A stretch of DNA of 39,513 bases from a virus. The DNA lies in IMG/VR virus record IMGVR_UViG_3300028892_001098, positions 1 to 39,513 of that record. One strand, written 5' to 3'. The notes beneath the pieces were generated by a model. The model was not told the origin of the DNA and did no database searches. It was given only the letters and a program-made list of their open reading frames with translations. Both the position numbers and the translations under genes were made by a program. Shown piece by piece: positions 32,801-38,580 of this stretch (position 1 is its first letter; each line of letters begins with the position of its first letter).

Positions 32801-34110
32801 GCGTCTGGAACATCAGAGAGGGGAACGACGAGTCCGACCCTATCAATCAAAGTGGACAAATCAAGGTAGCCATCAGAGCCGAGCGTGTAAGCGACACCCA
32901 AACGCCAGCCATGTAAATCGGTTGGCACCCAACTACCCCCCGTTGGCTTGGTTCCGAAGGCGGTAGCACCAGTGAGAGGAAGACCATTGTAGTAAGCGGT
33001 GTATCGCTGGGTGGTGTAATCCATAACAACGTCAATGTCATACCAGATATCATCGTTGTCTATCACATTCTCCATCCCTTCCTCCCACTGATACCACCGC
33101 ATCGGCGCAGCCCCCAAATCTGCCATGTTGAAATCGAGAGTGATTGCTGGCACCGTGCGAGAAAACGCCAGCGTAGATTTGTTGATTGTGAGTGCATCAT
33201 CGCTGTCATCGAAGCCTATCTCTAGTTTGTAGTCGGTGATTGTTGCGTCACCGTTCTTATGCCATGCGATACGCATGGTGAAGGTGTCCTCAATTCCCTT
33301 GCAGTTGAGTCTACCATCATAGGTCAGCAGAGTATCCGTCGAAGCCGTGCTGGAATATAACTGCATGATTAGGAAGGGTTTGCCTGCTGGACTCGTGATG
33401 GGAAACATATTGTCTATCGCATAATCCTTATCGTTCACATATCGTGTTTGGCGTTCACCAATGAAAGTCCCGGCTAAGGAGGTGAGCATCCGTTTCGTAT
33501 CGCTGGTGTCGGCCTGTTGGTTCACACCACATGCGGCACGGAACTTGTTGCTACCTGAACCGAAGACTCCATCCATGTTGAACGTCCATGCGCGACCGTC
33601 GCTGGAATCGGTATCACCCGTCCATGCGTAGTATGTCCCGCTGCTATCGTTGCCGTTGCAGAAAGCCGTGTATGAATCCAATGAGGCATCGCGATTGAAC
33701 TGCTGCCTGTTCGCGACTATGCTGCACGGATACTGCAACTGAGCGCGACCCTCCCACTTGCTTTCGTTATCTCGCGTCCTATCCAGTGTAAGCCACTCGT
33801 GGATTCCCTCGTTGTGTTTGAGTTTCTGAGTGGCGTCTATTAGAATGCTGGGGAGGTGAGAGGCACCGAGAGTATCAGTGGAGAGATAGGGTGCTGTCTG
33901 GTCGCGGTCGGGGAATGAAAAACGGAAGCGGGGATTGAGGAAGGACTCTCCACGCCAGACCCCACCGTGATGTGTTTTCGCGTGGTCGTATGCGTCACCC
34001 TCCACATCTGCTACGTTGAGGTCGTCAGCGACGGCACGAGCATTCGTGAAATCGTCGTAGTATCCAGCAAGCCAGAAGGTGTAATCCCTATCTACCGCTC
34101 TCATCATCAC
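26887..34110 (-). CDS. Giant tail/baseplate protein
   Basis: 2407 residues, starting at 34110 (GTG, then two ATG) in a GTGA overlap with the tape measure gene, the usual place for distal tail, hub and fibre proteins. Beta-rich throughout. Near residues 340-390 a jellyroll-like stretch (WYDIDVVMDYTTQRYTAYYNG) recalls concanavalin/LamG-type domains. Near 450-545 the run FWRGPIERVSHKQ, then ITISATDALSLLGR, matches the hub-type domain of siphophage tail proteins. About residues 2110-2190 form a Gly/Pro/Ser-rich linker, followed by a C-terminal beta domain of about 200 residues that may bind the host surface. It appears to fuse roles usually spread over several proteins. Confidence 0.7.
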   Translation of the reverse strand: MMMRAVDRDYTFWLAGYYDDFTNARAVADDLNVADVEGDAYDHAKTHHGGVWRGESFLNPRFRFSFPDRDQTAPYLSTDTLGASHLPSILIDATQKLKHNEGIHEWLTLDRTRDNESKWEGRAQLQYPCSIVANRQQFNRDASLDSYTAFCNGNDSSGTYYAWTGDTDSSDGRAWTFNMDGVFGSGSNKFRAACGVNQQADTSDTKRMLTSLAGTFIGERQTRYVNDKDYAIDNMFPITSPAGKPFLIMQLYSSTASTDTLLTYDGRLNCKGIEDTFTMRIAWHKNGDATITDYKLEIGFDDSDDALTINKSTLAFSRTVPAITLDFNMADLGAAPMRWYQWEEGMENVIDNDDIWYDIDVVMDYTTQRYTAYYNGLPLTGATAFGTKPTGGSWVPTDLHGWRLGVAYTLGSDGYLDLSTLIDRVGLVVPLSDVPDAVGTRTPIPDFKYTTRSNGISSVTLTLSDDGDDLTITPLVTGNALSEWWLLAFRDNINRPFWRGPIERVSHKQDSAEQTLDITISATDALSLLGRQIPVWEVGQGTGKTMTRLSTVGDSIEKRVNEVTGMKNAMRFGTAKLNMTNATIGYDIVRFSAYNEVSNQRTSLYSGHPIQMYVNEDDAGPNSIEHEWDGGGSSTYASTYKLQDILFLRVTNVGGSDYLELYHTSEAFSVSDVLTVKGTTVDAANHTVDTINSSLTNAIPNLKLTTIIDGGTPFSAGYAAEEYSWTSFEDVDAVGQNAGPAIVEATLLSGTHTIAVGDVLTNIGRITAVGGTDVWLLGEAITVTAVPSNTKIHFEADNWPYNAAVASQSSGHLTAAPASGRATHWGAASNHITTEVPAVVYRTTYDTIATAANYALVENRSNHSRWIRDLAKSAWFKAQFGIIHSNPTYSTGKYTGLWKPVSAPTATARSWAANATWVGPAAFTQAATSIVIDEPGIFHSFPRDGSTAILDVINPDTRQHDVVFATSISTPSSKTSTYNLATNDFTMSNHGLAIYDIVVHEGFNNVRLNGIFQVCEVATSSRYDAVRLADIPFGAYDRSPPTPHLARFGRELDPDPITANWYTNLGYVMDSLPLADTYRTAPEPDYRTPTNADGGKAYYGSVTISGVSGQTRDWEAGSIIRHRQVDESNGYKHLWVLWSDMRNSGEGDADGGYRKNNFGLVFPTTDNYEIGLVFSNQLDENGDLDEYASLKVGDDCDIWQFDAEKEPLTQAAWSAARDASDAEDLDTRYGSWASKGGAFCVIDCSPFWNLNTLANGGRPGYFSGGRVDLGDYDTEHHGFPFLVDSYWREGTSSYKNTNAAIAHHENSLNWINDGTAITREVSAGDPRLYIRDNSQFDSNGGYGVILLERGEGRNLEREIFYHHWGTTGSSPTAGDFLGASSGNDVSYIKNYWQETAGPASIRTLLDSDSAVWLTGSQVNLKVRDSATQLPVEGWDRMTVYNTPAALYALRLLMTVKGEVETPNIGSYFEHDKIRFLLNVCLQDSWMRNGTLSCMADINNVPISENMTLTGIDHNPDYLGVGLGDTDSFGSVNNMQSATILSAIQIAQGASGYGRDNAQSKTWTYLMGPDNRIDYRPTYALNGYTFNRTTLKFSDMSSNLAGQVTSVRVYYNEGLSFIDHPTPAEGSNRFKVIHLNGVKTKTEALSFAREEYSKVLKGKTSVNAEIIRSSSLGNIMTEGARHGYISDTCVRTLPIEQDDGLALAPAGFGKVGASWWTARFGGCWHPGMVNALDGRGGSSSASTTLFKPVVDRDRGTVGAMDAIDGIYISSSEGFTLGTSDGYLSLVTTGGGSSQALTWHPWPGSFATTAGYNVAAGGWFVFSVTDSGNTYKLSVYVNVSELPTVNATYRMDLWHHASLDNTEWLYWYGENSVSHAIQMVDVEKDMPKVSETTDELLRVAITIETDNATYHGGGAPSTPDLAVFRIWLLDYTYSQNTGSFPSQFAHGTGRHSPQYIATKASHSSVVAKGSGFYEITAPSTYSGTSRKFTISFNADYCRALLRSRMGATLANANNLSGISGGVGHYSTTHADSIFPLGQRSRSEFGGVSTIRGPWYAPRVHVVDDLNFRCSTTITYTDEYLDLANEPMVIRGITWSQKERDHEVVKLSLERVASQYRYDLSSIIRGPGNEQGGPNDPRGRGQGGGQGGESPGNPAGSHSTKPGGSTPREDSQGPYTIRPLRPGVGGGDTSGGVMNLGVNALSGPIHRSIKGRMDVKNDNVGSGGQWGMPGQRKTGVAASHSRSVDGIDSVPSPTDGQAIMTIDGFTLPGVNDPELGAAGEKHVVRYDVSLPNDIADSFTTITAILSYDNVSGGGNAELTTKVECLETSKSASQTILIGAGSSRAQVTLFQPEGIEGGDTAGNTLRVTITRKPGQGNDAGLFQAVRIHSLAVKPRRYTQPSVGATDVFKPY

Positions 34111-37100
34111 AACCCCGGAATACCTGACTTTCTCAGTGAATCCATTATACCTTCCATGACTCTTTCAACTGCTTCATCCACCGTGATACCATAGAAGTTG
34201 TTGATGTTCATAATCTCCGTTTTGTATAGCAGGTTCTCAATCTGCCCCTGTTGAATCGTCTTGTATAGTGCGCCCGTGATGTTCTCGCGAGTTCCCCAGA
34301 ACAGTTCCTCGCGATTGTTCGCGAAGGATTCCATGTCGTTAAGTATCATCTCATTGGCTGTCTGCACTATCTCAACTCGTTCTTGCTCCATATATCTCAC
34401 ACTTGCTAGTGTGGAGTCGTAGTAGAATATCTGGTCGTCTTGAAGTTTCTTGAAGTTTTTGATTACGTCTTTGTTGGAGTCAATGCTGGCATCGGTATAT
34501 TGTGACAAGAAATCCCGCACCGCGTGTATGTCCTTGTAGAACACCCCACCCATCCAGTATCCTTCTGGCACTTCCGGTGTTGATGTTGTTTGTCGCATAC
34601 CCTTCTGATATGTGACCTGTTGTGACATTTCATCAAAGAAGTGTTCCTCAAGTATCCTACGGTCACTCCATTCCTTCCTCGCCAACGCTGACTGCCTATC
34701 GCGATGCGCCTGCGCGATGGAATCCACATCGTTGTAGTAGTCATCCCACATTGTCAGTTGGCTTTCAAGTGAGGCCGCCAGTGAGTCATTTTCTGACGCC
34801 GTGGCAGCGTCGAATGCGGCTTTTACATCATCCCTCTTGGCCTTGAGAACATCGGCTGCATCCAACGCCAAATCTGCGTTCTCTCGCAGGTCATCGAAGG
34901 TCTTGCCTGAGATGATATCTGCTGCTGGGTCGAAGCCCCAGAACTCTTCGGGGATAAGGTATTGGTCGCCCTTCGCGAGAACATCGTTGAGTAGGCCATT
35001 TATGGAGAGCAGACGACTCTCCATCTCGTATAGTTGGACGTTATCTTCTTCGATGGTATCGGGCAGCATCCTGTAAACACCATAGGCTACCAACGCTGCG
35101 ATAGCAGCAACAACGAGGTTGATTCCAGCAGTAGCAGCAGTTGTGCTGAGTGCCCATTTCTTCGTAGCGAGGTCTGCCATTTTGATAGAGGGAATCAAAG
35201 TGGATACCATCATAAATGCCATACTACCTATCATCAGTTTCATCGCTTTCTGTTGGTCGCCTGCGAACATCATAACCATCGAAAATATCATCAGGGTTTT
35301 ATTGACGGCACTGAAGGCGTTTCTGAGAGTGTAGTTGGCGGCTGCCAATTTGAGCGTTGTCATAGTAGCCACCCTCGTAGGGGCTATTGATGCCATCCGC
35401 GCTGCCCCCGCTTGCCTGCTGGCTAGAACGACCTGTTCAAGACTCAGCCATTCCTCACCCAATGTTGTTATCAACGCCTGCAACGATGTAATCTCGGCAT
35501 CAATGATGGGGATATTTTCACCACGCTCGATTCTCTCAGCGCGCATGGCAACTATGGCCGCTATTCTCCCCTTCGCTTCTAACATTGTGGTCTGTATCCC
35601 AATCATTTTCGCTTCAAGACCAATAATAGTGGACTTCGCCAATTCCCTACCTAGAACAATCTCGTTGCTCATCGCAGTCGTTTCTGCCATGATTTGAGCC
35701 GTGAGTTTCTCGCGCGCACGGGCCTGTGAATGCACCAACGCGATGTCACGCTCTCGCCAGATTTTCATGCCATCCGCTTGTATTGCCATCTCTGCCGCTA
35801 CCGCCTTCTCCGCAAACCACCTCTCCTGTAAGATGACCCTCAAATCCGCATTTACGAGTATGGTTTTCTTCAATTCCCAATTCAGGCTTGCCTGTGCTGC
35901 AAGGTGGTTAAGAGTTGAAGCGCGACCCCAACTCTCTGCCTCACCCTTCGCGATGATAACTTCAATTGCCATCTCCCTTGCTTTGTATTCGGCCATGAGG
36001 CCCATTTGCACCCGCGTCGAGCCTTCGTAGGCTCTCTGCGCGAAGAGTCCGATAGCATCTGTTTCAGCCTTGATAGCCATGATATTCGCTCCCCTGATTT
36101 TGACGCTCTGCATCTTAATCGCGCTGGCCGCAGACTCTTGCAGGGCAGTCCTAGCATAAGACTGTGAGAGGTAATCCACTTCACCACGAGTAGCCCTGAT
36201 GATAACATGCAGGGTGGACATGGCAATTATCATCGAGAGCAGACCCAATGTGAAATCAACCACCGGCTTCGCCTGCTCAAACACCGCGCTCATTTGGATT
36301 ACGTTCTCGGCCAACCTCTTTCCAGATTCCTTCTCGATGACCTTCTCCACATATCCCCAGAACTTCAGTTGTGCTTCCTGTGCATCAACGTATGCTGGTG
36401 CGAGTTCCTCACCGATGGCCCGTTTCACGTCGTATATCTCAGCCTCAAGTATCTGAAGTTGGAAGAACGAAGACTGTTGCCTGATGTTGAACTCATCAAT
36501 CGCGCTGTAAACCCCTCGGTAAGCAGCACCCTGAAGTTGGACTAGGCGGGTGTGGTTCTCTATCAACTTGAGAAACTTAACGTAGTGACGACCACCACCC
36601 ACGGAGATTGCTAGGTTCTGCTGTTGCTCTTGCGAGAGTTCATTCCAGACACCGGATAGGTGGCCTAGAACTTCAGTCAGGCTCATCGTGCGAACCTCTT
36701 GGGCTTCGATACCGTCGAGGTATTCAGCGATGGCATCTGAGGCGTGGGTGCCTTCGTTGGCTAGTCGCTGATACATCATACGCATACCGGTTCCCGCTCT
36801 GGTGGCCTCTTCACCCGACTCGATGAGAAGGGCTGACATGGCAGCCATCTCACCGATGCTTTCACCAGCAAGGTTAGCCTGCGACGCATACTGATTCAGT
36901 GTGAATGTGATTTGCTCCATAGTGGCAACGCTGCTGTTCTCAACGGAGTTCAGTTGGTCGAGAATGCGTATCGTGTTCTGACGTAGGACGTTGGCCTTCA
37001 TTTCCGCATCCATGAGGTCATAGACTTCTTTACCCAGTTCTCCGTATATGAAGCCCGTCTGCTGCGCCAAATTGATGAGGCGATTCATGGCCTGCTCGGT

Positions 37101-37535
37101 TTCCATCTCACCAATTGCTGCGAACAACAGACCCATCTCGGTTCCGGCGATAACAGCCTGTGATTCACCCAGCACGGCCTTGAGTTGGGCCATTTTCGCG
37201 GATGACTTGAGGGCTTGGTCGCCTGAGAAACCGAATGCCTTACCCAACTCAACGCTTGCTACTACGAAGGCATCGGTTTCCTCGGTCAATCCACCATAGA
37301 ACTTGCGCACCCGCACGAGTTGTTCCTCAAACTCCATGAAGGTCGTGACGACCTCTTCAACTCCCGCCCCTATCGAGTCGAATAGTCCAGTGAATCCCTG
37401 AAATATGGCATCAGCAGCATCCATGAAGATACCGGCTAGAACCGTCATGTTTGCTTGAGCATCATTGATGAGGCGTTGCGCTTGGAATTGTCCGACTACA
37501 TCGAAGAAAATCCGTGCGCCACCTACTCTTGCCAT
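34107..37535 (-). CDS. Tail tape measure protein
   Basis: 1142 residues; sets tail length and is ejected with the DNA. The N-terminal 350 residues show the phage tape-measure core (helical, FMEFEEQLVRVRKFYGG, LGKAFGFSGDQALKSSAKMA, NLAGESIGEMAAMSALLIES, GTGMRMMYQRLANEG). Hydrophobic stretches near 430-450 and about 735-830 (IFSMVMMFAG, LVVAAIAALVAYGVY) are typical membrane-active parts. Helical C-terminal region. Position directly after the chaperone pair and before the giant tail gene is the canonical siphovirus order. Confidence 0.88.
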   Translation of the reverse strand: MARVGGARIFFDVVGQFQAQRLINDAQANMTVLAGIFMDAADAIFQGFTGLFDSIGAGVEEVVTTFMEFEEQLVRVRKFYGGLTEETDAFVVASVELGKAFGFSGDQALKSSAKMAQLKAVLGESQAVIAGTEMGLLFAAIGEMETEQAMNRLINLAQQTGFIYGELGKEVYDLMDAEMKANVLRQNTIRILDQLNSVENSSVATMEQITFTLNQYASQANLAGESIGEMAAMSALLIESGEEATRAGTGMRMMYQRLANEGTHASDAIAEYLDGIEAQEVRTMSLTEVLGHLSGVWNELSQEQQQNLAISVGGGRHYVKFLKLIENHTRLVQLQGAAYRGVYSAIDEFNIRQQSSFFQLQILEAEIYDVKRAIGEELAPAYVDAQEAQLKFWGYVEKVIEKESGKRLAENVIQMSAVFEQAKPVVDFTLGLLSMIIAMSTLHVIIRATRGEVDYLSQSYARTALQESAASAIKMQSVKIRGANIMAIKAETDAIGLFAQRAYEGSTRVQMGLMAEYKAREMAIEVIIAKGEAESWGRASTLNHLAAQASLNWELKKTILVNADLRVILQERWFAEKAVAAEMAIQADGMKIWRERDIALVHSQARAREKLTAQIMAETTAMSNEIVLGRELAKSTIIGLEAKMIGIQTTMLEAKGRIAAIVAMRAERIERGENIPIIDAEITSLQALITTLGEEWLSLEQVVLASRQAGAARMASIAPTRVATMTTLKLAAANYTLRNAFSAVNKTLMIFSMVMMFAGDQQKAMKLMIGSMAFMMVSTLIPSIKMADLATKKWALSTTAATAGINLVVAAIAALVAYGVYRMLPDTIEEDNVQLYEMESRLLSINGLLNDVLAKGDQYLIPEEFWGFDPAADIISGKTFDDLRENADLALDAADVLKAKRDDVKAAFDAATASENDSLAASLESQLTMWDDYYNDVDSIAQAHRDRQSALARKEWSDRRILEEHFFDEMSQQVTYQKGMRQTTSTPEVPEGYWMGGVFYKDIHAVRDFLSQYTDASIDSNKDVIKNFKKLQDDQIFYYDSTLASVRYMEQERVEIVQTANEMILNDMESFANNREELFWGTRENITGALYKTIQQGQIENLLYKTEIMNINNFYGITVDEAVERVMEGIMDSLRKSGIPGL

Positions 37536-37543
37536 GCTATCAC

Positions 37544-37837
37544 CTACTCGCTTTTATCAAGGTCGAAGGTGTCACTTAGAAGTTCCCCCAACTCCCCTCC
37601 GGTCATGCCATGCTTTGCTCTCTCTTCGCGACGCTGATTACGCTTCGCGACCGCGCTCTTTGCGCCTCGCGAGCCGCTTCGCGACTCCGTAGTTTGCTCT
37701 AATATTCTCGTGCTGATTTCAGCAGCAATTTCCATGTCGAATGCCAGCATAATTTGTCCACCTTCACAATCATAACGTCGGAACAAATCGCTTGGCATTA
37801 CCCCCTTAAATGCACTACATAGCGTTGGAGCCACCAT
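37544..37837 (-). CDS. Tail assembly chaperone, downstream (T-like) part
   Basis: 97 residues if started at its own ATG (37837). It is in the -1 frame relative to the upstream chaperone and stays open back through the slippery site, so it may be made mainly as the C-terminal part of a fusion of about 215 residues. Helical (DMEIAAEISTRILEQT), then a basic stretch (KSAVAKRNQRREERAKHG) and an acidic end. In lambda the equivalent G-T protein bridges tape measure and tail tube protein. It ends 8 bases before the tape measure start. Confidence 0.6.
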   Translation of the reverse strand: MVAPTLCSAFKGVMPSDLFRRYDCEGGQIMLAFDMEIAAEISTRILEQTTESRSGSRGAKSAVAKRNQRREERAKHGMTGGELGELLSDTFDLDKSE

Positions 37838-37839
37838 GC

Positions 37840-38190
37840 TCAGTTGTCCAAAGGGACAGAGCCTTCGGAATCGTCACCCCGCACGAACAGCAGAATGCGA
37901 CGCAGTTCTTCGCTGGTGAGGTCATCCGCAGTCACATTCTCATCCAGAATGCAGTTCGGTATCCATTCAGAGATTTGGTCGCTCATTCCCCCACCCGCAG
38001 TATCGAGGGCGGAAGAAAACTCTTCCTGTTGTTCGTCGGTCCATTCAGTCGGGTCAAGACCGAAGTGACGAAACTTTCGGAAGGCTGTTGCTTGCAGGGT
38101 TTCAATTTTCAATTTGAGCATCCCGCTGGCTTGCTTAACCCATATTTTCGTTCCATCATCCAATTCAATTTCTTTCTTCAATACTGGCAT
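37840..38190 (-). CDS. Tail assembly chaperone, upstream (G-like) part
   Basis: 116 residues from the ATG at 38190. Begins LKKEIELDDGTKIWVKQASG (a small beta sheet) and continues with helices and an acidic C-terminus (DDLTSEELRRILLFVRGDD). Placed between tail tube protein and tape measure, and ending just after a C-CCU-UUG heptamer, as expected of the short product of a frameshifted chaperone gene. Size matches lambda-type gpG (about 100-140). Confidence 0.65.
   Translation of the reverse strand: MPVLKKEIELDDGTKIWVKQASGMLKLKIETLQATAFRKFRHFGLDPTEWTDEQQEEFSSALDTAGGGMSDQISEWIPNCILDENVTADDLTSEELRRILLFVRGDDSEGSVPLDN
37849..37855 (-). other. Predicted -1 ribosomal frameshift site (C CCU UUG)
   Basis: On the minus strand the zero frame reads GTC CCT TTG GAC AAC TGA. 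The heptamer CCCTTTG has the X-XXY-YYZ form in the correct phase. A -1 slip gives CCC TTT GGA CAA CTG AGC ATG GTG, which runs without a stop straight into the downstream chaperone frame. The zero-frame stop lies two sense codons further on. No computed downstream structure is claimed. Confidence 0.6.
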
Positions 38191-38308
38191 TCTGCATCAC
38201 TCTCTCTATCTCTTTCTTCAACTTCTCTAGGTCGTCGCCTCCGGCTCGCTGCTTGGCCTTCTGCTTACGCAGTTGGCGCAAGTCACGCGCCTTCTGACTG
38301 TTCGACAT
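38165..38308 (-). CDS. Small charged helical protein (47 aa)
   Basis: 47 residues from the ATG at 38308, preceded by a GGGTAAGA motif. Lys/Arg/Gln-rich helix (KARDLRQLRKQKAKQR), a short Gly-Asp break, then an acidic/basic helix (LEKLKKEIERVMQ); probably a helical hairpin or coiled coil. Overlaps the chaperone start by 26 bases. Tail-module position; role unknown. Confidence 0.5.
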   Translation of the reverse strand: MSNSQKARDLRQLRKQKAKQRAGGDDLEKLKKEIERVMQNASIEERN

Positions 38309-38354
38309 TCTCTTACCCGTTTTTCAAATCTCCCCACTACACTACTACTCTCTA

Positions 38355-38558
38355 TCACATGGCTTCCCATGTGATTACTGCCACATAGTTATTACCTGCT
38401 GATTTCTTGAATATGTTAATCTCAACTATTTTATCACCGGCTGAGAAAGTAGCCCCTTTCAATAGGGTTTGTATCGCTGCTCCAATAGTAGCGTGCGTCC
38501 CTGTGACGGTGCTAACCGTCAGTTTATCCTTGTCAAAAATTACATGTGTTCCAGCCAT
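38355..38558 (-). CDS. Small tail-module protein (67 aa)
   Basis: 67 residues from the ATG at 38558, after a good Shine-Dalgarno (TAGGAGG). Beta-rich with one helix (HATIGAAIQTLLKGATF, then VEINIFKKSAGNNYVAVITW). No family recognised. Between tail tube and chaperone genes; could be a second tube or connector component, or a decoration protein. Confidence 0.55.
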   Translation of the reverse strand: MAGTHVIFDKDKLTVSTVTGTHATIGAAIQTLLKGATFSAGDKIVEINIFKKSAGNNYVAVITWEAM

Positions 38559-38562
38559 CTAA

Positions 38563-38580
38563 ACGCCTCCTATCAGGCGT
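38563..38580 (-). promoter_or_regulatory. Hairpin enclosing a Shine-Dalgarno
   Basis: Minus strand ACGCCT-GATAGG-AGGCGT: a 6-bp stem that includes part of the SD of the 67-residue gene and the stop codon of the tube gene. It could tie translation of the small gene to ribosomes finishing the tube gene. Inference from sequence only. Confidence 0.3.
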
